The translations under genes were made by a program, and so were the position numbers. A DNA stretch of 64,000 nucleotides from Sulfuritalea sp. (GTDB lineage Bacteria; Pseudomonadota; Gammaproteobacteria; Burkholderiales; Rhodocyclaceae): assembly GCA_016710465.1 (NCBI GenBank), contig JADJVS010000014.1:1698464-1762463 (forward strand), read 5' to 3'. This document shows, piece after piece, positions 8,979 through 19,643 of this stretch (its first letter is position 1; every line of letters begins with the position of its first letter). Below the pieces are notes generated by a model. That model ran no database searches. It was given only the letters and a program-made list of their open reading frames with translations, and was not told the DNA's origin.

Positions 8979-9006
8979 ATTGAATTCCTGCGGGGAATCA
9001 CCATGT
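8979..9006 (+). promoter_or_regulatory. Candidate sigma-32 promoter of clpB
   Basis: ATTGAAT (8979-8985), a 13-bp spacer and CACCATGT (8999-9006) resemble the heat-shock consensus CTTGAAA / CCCCATNT, 34 nt before the clpB ATG. Confidence 0.45.
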
Positions 9007-9039
9007 TCAGCCCAATGATAATTTCCTGGGGCTGATGCC

Positions 9040-11634
<2,595 letters not shown>

Positions 11635-11711
11635 AACCGGCGTGTGTCTGCCGATACCCGCCCTGGGCCGTTGGTTTGCCCATTCTTTCCTGCGTGAAAT
11701 TAAAGGAGGAG

Positions 11712-12962
11712 TCAGGCTGGCGTTTCAAGCATCTTCACCGGAAACAGCATCGTAAATGTGGTTCCACTGCCGAGTTCAGTTTCGGCGAAAACCGCGCCAT
11801 GATGGTTTTGCGCAATGCCAAACACCGCCGCCAGCCCCATGCCGGTACCTTTCCCTTCATCTTTTGTTGTAAAGAAGGGCTCGAACAGGTGTTTGAATGC
11901 CTCCGGTTCGATGCCGGTGCCGGTATCCGCAACGGATACGCTGGCGAATGTCCCGGTCGGACATGTCAATCCGTGTTTGCGGCAATACGCTTCGGTAACG
12001 TCCACGGTCTTTGTAGAAATAGTAAGGGCGCCGCCGTTTTTCATCGCATCGCGTGCGTTGAGCCCCAGGTTCAAGAGCGCGCTTTTAATCTGATCGACGC
12101 CACCGTAAAACTCGGGAAGCTGCGCATCGGCAACATGCGAAATGGTGATGCTGTGCTTTACCGCACTCGAAAGCAGGGGAATAAGTTCCTCGATCAGCGT
12201 GTTGAGGTTGACCGGCCTGACAGGAAATTTCTTTTTGCGTGAAAAGGCCAGAAGCTGCGATGTAAGTTCTGCCGCGGTTGCAGCGGCCTTCTCCACATTG
12301 ATAGCCCAGTCGCGCGGCGGCGAATTTGGTTCGAGTTTCTTGACGAGGAGGGCACTGTACCCAAGAATGATGTTGAGGTAATTGTTGAAGTCGTGCGCAA
12401 TGCTGCCGGCAAGATGACCGATCGCTTCCATTTTTCTGGCCTGCGTGAGGAACTCATTGACTTTGTCAAGCTCGCGGGTGCGTGTTTCCACCCGCTGTTC
12501 AAGTTCGTTCTGCAGCAGCATGAGTGACGCCTCCGCCATTTTTCGCACTTCGATTTCCTTGCGGAGGTCCGCTGCGAGTCTTCCGAAATACCCCAGCAGA
12601 AGTGCAACACCGACGTGCACCAAGATACTGATGATCGCCTCCGGAGGATATGACCTTGTAAATTCAGGGGCGAGTATGAGAAATGCCGTGGATGTCCATA
12701 GATGGTTCAAGGCCACCAAGGCGAGGCCGGCGACCGCGCCGTTTCTCCATGCGATATAGCTGACGAATACTATCCCTATGGTCGAAAGCGCCGAAGAGCG
12801 GACGAAGTGAAGGGCGACGTAAAGCAGCACAAAATAGACAAGCGAAAATGCAAGAATGACACCGGCAAGGACAAGGGTCTGTTGTCGCGGCCTGTTCCTG
12901 CTCTCGGGAATATCCGGTGTTCCAAATCCGGATTGTTCGGGGTTCTTGCCAGATTCCATCAA
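11712..12962 (-). CDS. Sensor histidine kinase
   Basis: The product is 416 residues with hydrophobic helices in the first ~135 residues (LVLAGVILAFSLVYFVLLYVAL, IISILVHVGVALLLGYF). A coiled coil (~140-180) and an H-box IAHDFNNYLNIILGYSALL with the phospho-His follow. The ATPase domain has ALLNLGLNARDAM, ADTGTGIEPE and GTGMGLAAVFGI. The HDFNN H-box is typical of PAS-type kinases that pair with a separate or fused receiver, but there is no regulator gene beside it. Codon use looks more A/T-tolerant than that of the neighbours, so it may be an acquired orphan kinase (inference). Its signal is unknown. Confidence 0.85.
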   Translation of the reverse strand: MMESGKNPEQSGFGTPDIPESRNRPRQQTLVLAGVILAFSLVYFVLLYVALHFVRSSALSTIGIVFVSYIAWRNGAVAGLALVALNHLWTSTAFLILAPEFTRSYPPEAIISILVHVGVALLLGYFGRLAADLRKEIEVRKMAEASLMLLQNELEQRVETRTRELDKVNEFLTQARKMEAIGHLAGSIAHDFNNYLNIILGYSALLVKKLEPNSPPRDWAINVEKAAATAAELTSQLLAFSRKKKFPVRPVNLNTLIEELIPLLSSAVKHSITISHVADAQLPEFYGGVDQIKSALLNLGLNARDAMKNGGALTISTKTVDVTEAYCRKHGLTCPTGTFASVSVADTGTGIEPEAFKHLFEPFFTTKDEGKGTGMGLAAVFGIAQNHHGAVFAETELGSGTTFTMLFPVKMLETPA

Positions 12963-13226
12963 TTGCGGTCCTTGCTATCCGATGGATTTCAAAACTCGAT
13001 CAGCGGCCAGATCGCGGATTTTATTCGTTCAGTAAGGCGTTGGAAGTCAGTAGTGGATTCAGGACCGGGTACACCGTCGATCCTTATGTCACGAAGGTGA
13101 AGCGGCGGCTCGTCGCGCTCAACCGCCGCATCGAGTTCGAGGGCCTGAGGGCCCTTGCCTGGGCACTGCGCATTAGTTCGCCACCATTGCCGGCCACCCC
13201 GTCGCCTCAACCGGGCAGCCGACTGC

Positions 13227-14330
13227 TCAGTCCTCCGGCACGGCGAAGAGTACCGTCTCCTCGTAGTGGATGGTGTAGTGGTCGAGGTGGAAGCGGTAAT
13301 GCGGATGCCGCTCGCGCAGGTAGAGCGGAATCTCGAAGAAGTCGCCGGGCTTGTGGTAAAGCGAAATGGCCAGCTTGGGCCGCAGCGTGTCCAGCGTGTG
13401 GGCCGCCCCCTGCAGGGCCGCCAGCTCGTAACCTTCGACGTCGAGCTTGATGAAGTCCATCTTGCCGATGCCCTGCGAGGCAATGAAATCGTCGATGGTG
13501 ATCACCGGCACGGCATGCTCGATCGAGGCCAGCGAGAACCCGGGATTGGCGATGCCGCTCAGCGACGGATCGATCTGCGCGACATGGTTGGTCATCGCGC
13601 CGAGCCCGTTGGGCACGATGTACACCCGCTCTTCGAGCAGGTTCTGGTCGATGTTGCGGGCGATCACCTCGTGGTGCTGGGGCAACGGCTCGAAGGCGAA
13701 CACGCGGCCTTCCGGGCCGGCGGCGCAGGCGAACAGCACCGCGGTGTCGCCGAAGCAGGCGCCGCCGTCGATCACATAGTCGCCCGCCGCCGGCGCCACC
13801 CGCACGCCGTCGCGGTTGAAGAAGTACTGGCGGTGGTCGCCGTGGCCGAGCGCGTAGGCGACGTTCCCGGTCCAGGCATCGAGGGCGACAGGCTCGCCAT
13901 CGGTGGGCACGTTCTCATGGTGGCGGATCGGCCCGAACAGGCCCTCAAACTGGATCGGCGAGGGCCCGGTTTCGTAGCCGGCCGCGCGGGCATACATCTC
14001 GTCGAGGGTCTTCGCCGTGAAATCCTCGCGCAGGCGCAGATGCAGATGGCCGAGGCAGCGGTAGAGCATCAGCTTGTAGAACAAGGCCTGCGAATGGCCG
14101 TCGGCAAAGAGCTGCGAGGCGGCGATGAACTTGTCGAGATGCGTGATCACGAAATCAAGGTAGGCTGCCAGCCGCTTGACGTCCACCATGCGCGAACGAT
14201 CGACGCCGTCGAAACCGAAGCGGTACTTGTCGAAGTTGTCGGCGACCTCCTGATACCGGTAGCCGTAGAGGTCCTGCAACAGCTCGCCGCGAAACTGCGC
14301 CACCATGTCGCGGCCGTTGGCTGGTTCCAT
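13227..14330 (-). CDS. FkbM-family methyltransferase
   Basis: About 367 residues. An N-terminal helical region (~1-150) precedes a FkbM domain with SAM-binding motif I VIDGGACFGDTAVLFA, then VFAFEPLPQHHEVIARN, ITIDDFIASQGIGKMDFIKLDVEGYE and LRPKLAISLYHKPGDFFEIP. FkbM enzymes methylate sugar or polyketide hydroxyls. The start at 14330 is preferred because AAGGAAACAGGG precedes it; an upstream extension to 14384 is possible. No glycan gene cluster surrounds it, so the substrate is unknown. Confidence 0.85.
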   Translation of the reverse strand: MEPANGRDMVAQFRGELLQDLYGYRYQEVADNFDKYRFGFDGVDRSRMVDVKRLAAYLDFVITHLDKFIAASQLFADGHSQALFYKLMLYRCLGHLHLRLREDFTAKTLDEMYARAAGYETGPSPIQFEGLFGPIRHHENVPTDGEPVALDAWTGNVAYALGHGDHRQYFFNRDGVRVAPAAGDYVIDGGACFGDTAVLFACAAGPEGRVFAFEPLPQHHEVIARNIDQNLLEERVYIVPNGLGAMTNHVAQIDPSLSGIANPGFSLASIEHAVPVITIDDFIASQGIGKMDFIKLDVEGYELAALQGAAHTLDTLRPKLAISLYHKPGDFFEIPLYLRERHPHYRFHLDHYTIHYEETVLFAVPED

Positions 14331-14553
14331 CCCTGTTTCCTTTTCTGGTTTCTCGCCGAAGCGATGCGCCCTCCGTGCAGGCATCGTAACCCATCTGGAC
14401 GATTTCGCCCCGAGGCGATGGTTCCTGTCGCATCGGCGAAGAGCCTGGCCGATCTACCCAGCTTTTCGAACCAACAACCTGAATCCGCGCGCGGAAAAGA
14501 AGTTTGCCTGAAGGCCGCGCGGCCACATCAAGCGGCGGTAGTCGAGAGCCTGA

Positions 14554-15642
14554 TCAACCGGCCTCGGCCGCCTTCCATGCCGCCACTCGCGGATCCATGA
14601 AGCGCCGCCACAGCGGCGGCAGCAGCGCCAGCAGCACCAGGGAGGCGTAGCCGCAGGGCAGTTGCGGCGCGTCGTCGTGGTGGCGCAGCACCTGGTAGCG
14701 TCGACCCGCGTAGGCATGGTGGTCGGAATGGCGCTGCAGGTTGAGCAGCGCAAGGTTCGATAGATAGTGGCTGTCGTTCCAGGAGTGGCGCGGTGTCACG
14801 CGTTCGTAGCTGCCGTCGGGTCGCTGCCGGCGCAGCAGGCCGTAATGCTCGATGTAATTGACCAGTTCCAGCAGTGTGATGGCGACGAAGGCCTGCAGGA
14901 CGAAGAAGGCGAGCCCCATGATGCCCAGCCAGGCAGTAATCCCGGTAGCGAACAGCAGCGTCAGCCCGTGCCACCGATACATTTCATTGCGCCAGTGCCA
15001 GGCCGGCAGGCCGCGCGCACGCAGGCGTTCGCCCGCCAGTTGCCAGGCCCGCGGCGGATTCACCAGGAGCGAGCGCAGCAGGAAGGCATAGGCGGACTGC
15101 CCCAGGCGCGCGGTCGAGGTGTCGCGCGGCGTGGCGACATCGACGTGGTGGCCGAAGATATGCTCGACCTTGAAGCCGCCGTAGGCCACGAGCGACAGCA
15201 GCACGCCGCCGACATTGTGCTCCAGCGAGGTCGGCTTGTGGATCAGTTCGTGGGCGAAGGTGATGCCGATCGCGCCGCCGATGATGCCCACGGAAAGTGC
15301 CAGAGCCAGGGCGGCGGTGAGGCTTTCATGGCCCAGCGCGACAAATGCCGGGGCCGACCAGGCCAGCATCGCGCCATGGGCGGGCAGGGCGGCCAGTGGC
15401 AACAGCCGGTAGCTCGGCTCGGCGGCAAGCGCGGCCTCGGACTCGGCGGCGGGATTGCGGGTGTCGAGACCGATCCAGGCATCGAGCCGCGGAAACACCA
15501 TGAACACCCAGAACGGCGTCAGCAGGTTGCACAGCCAGGCGGCGCCAAAGGCAGTCCCCAGCCACCAGCCGATGACGGGCAGGCTGAAGAATTGCAGCAG
15601 GATGAACCAGGCGCGGTGGCGATCGAAGGGGGCGACAGGCAT
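14554..15642 (-). CDS. alkB: AlkB-type membrane di-iron hydroxylase (alkane 1-monooxygenase family)
   Basis: A 362-residue membrane protein with about six hydrophobic helices and the full His-box set: HELIHK, EHIFGHHVDVATPRD, NYIEHYGL and LQRHSDHHAYAGRRYQ. These boxes bind the di-iron centre, and the last is specific to alkane monooxygenases rather than generic desaturases. It would hydroxylate medium-chain alkanes or related alkyl substrates at the inner membrane with rubredoxin as electron donor; no rubredoxin gene is adjacent. With the acyl-CoA synthetase and WS/DGAT genes in the window it fits hydrocarbon or lipid metabolism. Confidence 0.88.
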   Translation of the reverse strand: MPVAPFDRHRAWFILLQFFSLPVIGWWLGTAFGAAWLCNLLTPFWVFMVFPRLDAWIGLDTRNPAAESEAALAAEPSYRLLPLAALPAHGAMLAWSAPAFVALGHESLTAALALALSVGIIGGAIGITFAHELIHKPTSLEHNVGGVLLSLVAYGGFKVEHIFGHHVDVATPRDTSTARLGQSAYAFLLRSLLVNPPRAWQLAGERLRARGLPAWHWRNEMYRWHGLTLLFATGITAWLGIMGLAFFVLQAFVAITLLELVNYIEHYGLLRRQRPDGSYERVTPRHSWNDSHYLSNLALLNLQRHSDHHAYAGRRYQVLRHHDDAPQLPCGYASLVLLALLPPLWRRFMDPRVAAWKAAEAG

Positions 15643-15778
15643 GCCATCAATGTATCACCATCGTCGCCACGCACCTGAGTTGCCCACGGCGAATTGGTGG
15701 CAATTCGTGATCGCCGGATCTCCGAGCCGAGCGCGTGCCAGTGAGTATTCGGCGCGGGATATCGGTTAGCATCGGCCG

Positions 15779-17002
15779 ATGCCCGATACCCGCCCGATAC
15801 GCACCGATGCGGCCGTGATTGCGCTGGTCGGCGTTGCCCACGCCACCTCGCATCTGTTTCATCTTTTGTTACCGCCGCTGTTTCCCTTGTTGATGCCCGA
15901 CTTCGGCTTCAGCTACACCGAGGCCGGATTTCTGATGACCGTGTTCTTCACCATCTCCGGCATCGGCCAGGCCTTGGCCGGCATCGTCGTCGATCGCTAT
16001 GGCGCGCGCCGGGTGCTGATGGCTGGCGTAAGCATGCTCGCCGCTTCGGGACTGGCGCTGGCGGCGGCAGCCAATTACGGGATGCTGGTGCTGACTGTCG
16101 TGCTGGCGGGAATCGGCAACTCGGTGTTCCATCCGGCGGATTTCTCGCTGCTGAACAAGAAGGTGTCGCCAGCACGTCTCGGCTACGCCTTTTCGGTACA
16201 CGGGTTGTCGGGCAACCTCGGCTGGGCCTTGGGCGCGGCGATCTCAGGTACGGCCCTGGCCTGGGCCGGCTGGCGCGGTGCAGGATTGGCCGCGGCGCTG
16301 GTGGCGGCGGCCACCGTAACGGCGCTGCAGTTTGCCCGACCCCTGATTGACGACGACAAACCGAAAGTCGGCGCTGGCGGCACGGCGAGCACGAACGTTT
16401 TCGGCTTCATGGGCCTGCCGGCAATCTGGCTGGCCTTCCTGTTTTTCTTCCTGATCACTTCGGCATTCAGCGGCTTGCAGAATTTCTCCGTCCCGGTACT
16501 GGGCGGCATCTACGGTATTTCGGCAACAGCGGCGGTGGCCGCCTTGACCGGCTATCTGCTCGGCGCCGCCGCCGGCATGGTGGCCGGTGGCTTCATCGCC
16601 GTGCGCGTGCATGCCCACGACCGCACGGTCGGCGCCGCGCTGGTTGGCGCCGCCGTGTTCGCCATCGCTTTGGCGACCGGCCTGCCGCCGGCCTGGGGCG
16701 TGGTTCCGCTGATGGTCGGCATCGGCGTTGGTGTCGGCCTCGCCGGCCCGTCGCGCGACCTGCTGGTGCGTCGCGTCGCCACTGAATCGATCGCCGGTGG
16801 CAAGGAGTCGCCCGCCTTCGGCCGCGTCTATGGCTTTGTCTATTCGGGGCTCGACGTCGGCCTGGCGCTGGGTCCATTGGTGTTCGGCATCCTGCTCGAT
16901 GCCGGCGGGCGCGATGGCGTGCTGCCGGGTATCGCGGTGCTTCAAATCCTCGCCGTGGTGACGGTGCTGGCGATGGGGCGGCGGGTGGCGCGGCACGCGT
17001 AG
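15779..17002 (+). CDS. MFS transporter
   Basis: A 407-residue protein with 12 predicted membrane helices. The MFS signature between helices 2 and 3 is GIVVDRYGARRVLMAG. Its closest style is the fosmidomycin-resistance/CynX-like branch. The central cytoplasmic loop between the two six-helix halves contains KPKVGAGGTASTN (residues ~194-206), encoded by a dispersed-element copy, in frame. The substrate is not predictable. It stands alone, divergent from alkB. Confidence 0.88.
   Translation: MPDTRPIRTDAAVIALVGVAHATSHLFHLLLPPLFPLLMPDFGFSYTEAGFLMTVFFTISGIGQALAGIVVDRYGARRVLMAGVSMLAASGLALAAAANYGMLVLTVVLAGIGNSVFHPADFSLLNKKVSPARLGYAFSVHGLSGNLGWALGAAISGTALAWAGWRGAGLAAALVAAATVTALQFARPLIDDDKPKVGAGGTASTNVFGFMGLPAIWLAFLFFFLITSAFSGLQNFSVPVLGGIYGISATAAVAALTGYLLGAAAGMVAGGFIAVRVHAHDRTVGAALVGAAVFAIALATGLPPAWGVVPLMVGIGVGVGLAGPSRDLLVRRVATESIAGGKESPAFGRVYGFVYSGLDVGLALGPLVFGILLDAGGRDGVLPGIAVLQILAVVTVLAMGRRVARHA
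16364..16389 (+). repeat. Dispersed element, copy 3 (in frame in the MFS gene)
   Basis: AAAGTCGGCGCTGG then CGGCACGGCGAG encodes K-V-G-A-G-G-T-A in the inter-domain loop; nearly identical to the clpB copy. Confidence 0.85.
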
Positions 17003-17044
17003 GGGCGAACTTGCAACTCGCTTGGCTTGACAGGTATCGCTGAA

Positions 17045-17067
17045 ACATACATCATTAACATACATCA
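17045..17067 (+). promoter_or_regulatory. Tandem ACATACATCA operator of vapBC
   Basis: The 10-mer ACATACATCA occurs twice at a 13-bp period (17045-17054 and 17058-17067), immediately before the GGGAGG ribosome binding site of the antitoxin gene. Tandem short sites are typical of autoregulating ribbon-helix-helix antitoxins. Confidence 0.55.
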
Positions 17068-17081
17068 CTAGGGAGGCCGCC

Positions 17082-17324
17082 ATGGTCAGGACCCAAATCT
17101 ACCTCACCGAACAGGAGCAATCCGCGCTGCGGACGATTTCCGACAACACCGGGCGCAGCCAGAGCGAACTGATCCGCATCGCCGTCGATCGCCTGATCGA
17201 GGAAACGCAGTCGACTGATCGCGGGGAAATTCTTGGCGCTGCGGCGGGCTTGTGGGCCGACGGTGCCGGACGTGCTGATTTCGCCGTGGTGCGGGCGGAG
17301 GCGGACCGGATCGAACCGCGCTGA
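17082..17324 (+). CDS. Ribbon-helix-helix antitoxin (VapB-like)
   Basis: An 80-residue protein. Its N terminus MVRTQIYLTEQEQSALRTIS plus GRSQSELIRIAVDRLIEE forms a CopG/Arc ribbon-helix-helix DNA-binding domain. The acidic/Arg-rich C-terminal tail (FAVVRAEADRIEPR) would wrap the toxin. GGGAGG precedes the ATG. The VapC gene starts 5 nt after its stop, so the two are co-expressed. It is expected to repress its own promoter at the tandem ACATACATCA sites. Confidence 0.85.
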   Translation: MVRTQIYLTEQEQSALRTISDNTGRSQSELIRIAVDRLIEETQSTDRGEILGAAAGLWADGAGRADFAVVRAEADRIEPR

Positions 17325-17329
17325 CACCG

Positions 17330-17716
17330 ATGGCTGGTCCCTTGCTGCTCGATACCGATATTCTGATCGACTATCTGCGCGGTCAGGTAAAAGCCGTTGC
17401 CTTCCTCAAGAAGACCCGGCGCCACCTGCTGGTTTCGGCGCTGACGGTCGCCGAGCTTCATGTCGGTGTGCGTGAAGGCTCGGAACGCCAGGTGCTGGAT
17501 GACTTCCTCGGCCTGATGGAAGTGGTCGCCGTCACGCCAGAGATTGCCAGGCTGGGCGGATTGTGGCGGCGCGACCATGGCAAAAGTCATGGCACGGGCC
17601 TGATCGACGCACTGATCGCCGCCACCGCCGAAATCAGTGGCTGCACGCTTGCGACACTCAACGAAAAGCACTTCCCGATGTTGGAAGGGGTGCTAGTACC
17701 CTACCGCAAGACTTGA
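17330..17716 (+). CDS. PIN-domain toxin (VapC-like)
   Basis: A 128-residue PIN-domain ribonuclease with the conserved acidic residues in LLLDTDILIDYLRG (Asp8), TVAELHVGV (Glu) and GTGLIDALIAATAE (Asp), plus a Thr/Asn near LATLNEKHF. VapC toxins cleave tRNA or rRNA when released from VapB. It directly follows the antitoxin gene. A copy of the dispersed element lies 40 nt past its stop codon. Confidence 0.88.
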   Translation: MAGPLLLDTDILIDYLRGQVKAVAFLKKTRRHLLVSALTVAELHVGVREGSERQVLDDFLGLMEVVAVTPEIARLGGLWRRDHGKSHGTGLIDALIAATAEISGCTLATLNEKHFPMLEGVLVPYRKT

Positions 17717-18075
17717 GCGCGCCAAGGGTGCCAGGGGCAGGTCACGCACCTCCAAGAGTCGGCGCTGACGGTACGGCGAAGTGGTGTTGGTCCTGCCCCG
17801 GCGGACGGCCAGCCCCGACCGCCCGGGGTCGCCGGCCTGCGGCTGCCCTTGCTGCGGGGCCGCGCCAGGCCGCTGGCTGAACTAGCCGATGCCGAGAAGG
17901 CCGGCGGCGGCGTCGGACAACGCCAGCGGACAGCCCCTGGCACGACTCCTCGCCGCGGCGATTCTCACGGGCCCTCGCGGCTGGTCGTCCGTATGCGCTT
18001 GCGCTTGTCATTCCCGGCGTTCAGAATGCCAAGAAATTGGGCTGAGGATTGAACTCTCCGCTTGGGTGGTCGGGC
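17717..18075. other. Intergenic region between vapC and the acyl-CoA synthetase gene
   Basis: This 359-bp, GC-rich stretch contains one dispersed-element copy (17756-17781). The frames passing through it show no recognisable protein and no start with a good ribosome binding site. No terminator or RNA gene is evident. Confidence 0.5.
17756..17781 (+). repeat. Dispersed element, copy 4 (intergenic after vapC)
   Basis: GAGTCGGCGCTGA then CGGTACGGCGAAG; two substitutions from the clpB copy. Confidence 0.75.
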
Positions 18076-19611
18076 TCATATCTTCGTCGCCCGCCCCGCC
18101 CAATACGGTTCGCGCATTTCGCGCTTGAGGGTCTTGCCTGCGGCGTTGCGCGGGAAGGCGTCGAGGATGATGACTTCGCGCACGCGCTGGAAGCGCGCCG
18201 CGACGCGTTCGTTGATCCAGTCGCGCAGTTCGGTCGCCGTGCTGCCAGCGCCGACTTTCAATACGACGGCGGCGAGCGGGGTTTCGCCCCAGGTCTCGTG
18301 CGGCACGCCGAACACCGCAACCTCGGCGACCTCGGGGTGGCGGCTGGCGATGTCTTCGATGTCGCGCGGGTAGACCTTGACGCCGCCGGAGTCAATCATG
18401 TCCTTCTTGCGGTCGACGAGGTAGAGGTAGCCTTCCTCGTCGAGGTAGCCGATGTCGCCGCTGAAGATCCAGCCCTCGCGCACAGTCTGCGCCGTGAGTT
18501 CGGGCTTGCCCCAGTAGCCCTGCATGACGAAGGGGCCGCGGCCGACGATTTCGCCGGCTGCGCCGGGCGGCAGGTCGCGGCCGGCCTCATCGACGATGCG
18601 CACGTCGCTGAATACCGGCGGGCAGCCGACCGAGCCGGCCTTGCGCACGGCCTCGGTCTTGTCGAGGATGGTGAGGAAGCCCTCGGTAAGGCCGTAGAGT
18701 TCGTGGAAGCGACCGGGCAGCAGGGTGTTGAGCTGGTCCTTGCGCGCCTGGGCCAGCGGCGCGCCCAGTGAAAGGATCATCTGCAGCGATGCGAGTTTCG
18801 CCGGGTCGAAGGCCGGCGAATCGAGCAGGGCGATGATCTGCGCCGGTACCACCATGATGTGGGTCACCTTCTCGCGGGCGATAGTCTCGATCATCGTCGC
18901 GGCGTCGAACTGGCGCTGCAGGATGTAGGTGGCGCCCAGATGGAACGCCGGCATCAGGGTGACGAAGGCGCCGTTGAAGACGATGGCGCCGGTGTGCAAC
19001 ACCACCGATTCCGGCGTCATGCGCCAGGCCGGGCCCAAGAGCAGCGCGTAGTTGGCGCGGACGCGGTGGCTGTGCATGATTCCCTTGGGCAATCCCGTGG
19101 TGCCCGAGGTGTACATGATGTTGAACAAGTCGTCGGCGGCGACGCCGGCATCCGGCGGCGGGCCGTCGGGTGCGGCGGCGGCGAGCGCGGCATAGTCGCC
19201 CCAGGGCGGCAGCGCGGCGTTGGTCAGCAGCACACGTTCCGGCGCCAGCGTCGGCAGTTCAGGCAGAACCTCTTCAACCACCGGAAGGAATTCGCGCCGG
19301 GTAAGCAGGCAGCGGGCGCCGGCGTCGGCGATCAGGCTCGCGAGCCCCGTGCCGGTGAGCAAAGGCGAGAGCGGCACGGCCACGGCGCCGATGCGGGCAC
19401 AGGCCCAGTAGAGGTCGAGCAGTTCGAGGCAGTTGGGCAGCAGGCTGGCGACGCGCTCGCCCTTGCCGATGCCGAGGCCAAGCAGGGCATGGGCGACACG
19501 GTCGATGCGGGCACTGAATTCGCGGTGGTCGAGGCGCTGTTCCTCGAAAACCACGGCGGTGGCATGTGGCCGGTAGCGCGCATGATGGGCGAGCAGCGAA
19601 GAGAGTTGCAT
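18076..19611 (-). CDS. AMP-forming acyl-CoA synthetase
   Basis: A 511-residue ANL-superfamily enzyme. The P-loop is MYTSGTTGLPKGIMHSH, the adenine-binding motif ELYGLTEGF, and the hinge region GDIGYLDEEGYLYLVDRKKDMI. The catalytic Lys is in PRNAAGKTLKREMR. It activates a carboxylic or fatty acid to acyl-AMP and then acyl-CoA; the chain length cannot be read from the sequence. The C-terminal domain surface segment LKVGAGSTATELRDW is encoded by a dispersed-element copy. The gene stands alone. Confidence 0.9.
   Translation of the reverse strand: MQLSSLLAHHARYRPHATAVVFEEQRLDHREFSARIDRVAHALLGLGIGKGERVASLLPNCLELLDLYWACARIGAVAVPLSPLLTGTGLASLIADAGARCLLTRREFLPVVEEVLPELPTLAPERVLLTNAALPPWGDYAALAAAAPDGPPPDAGVAADDLFNIMYTSGTTGLPKGIMHSHRVRANYALLLGPAWRMTPESVVLHTGAIVFNGAFVTLMPAFHLGATYILQRQFDAATMIETIAREKVTHIMVVPAQIIALLDSPAFDPAKLASLQMILSLGAPLAQARKDQLNTLLPGRFHELYGLTEGFLTILDKTEAVRKAGSVGCPPVFSDVRIVDEAGRDLPPGAAGEIVGRGPFVMQGYWGKPELTAQTVREGWIFSGDIGYLDEEGYLYLVDRKKDMIDSGGVKVYPRDIEDIASRHPEVAEVAVFGVPHETWGETPLAAVVLKVGAGSTATELRDWINERVAARFQRVREVIILDAFPRNAAGKTLKREMREPYWAGRATKI
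18235..18258 (-). repeat. Dispersed element, copy 5 (in frame in the acyl-CoA synthetase gene)
   Basis: On the minus strand AAAGTCGGCGCTGG then CAGCACGGCG encodes K-V-G-A-G-S-T-A, one base from the MFS copy over this span. Confidence 0.8.
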
Positions 19612-19643
19612 GGTTGCGCTCCGGGTTCGCGGGGCGGGCAGGG

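Noticed and set aside
12963..13226. Possible gene or remnant between the sensor kinase and the FkbM gene
   Set aside because: Frames on both strands show no recognisable family, and no start has a ribosome binding site.
17268..17305. Possible element copy inside vapB (ATTTCGCCGTGGTGC)
   Set aside because: Only about half of the element matches and the AGTCGG part is absent.
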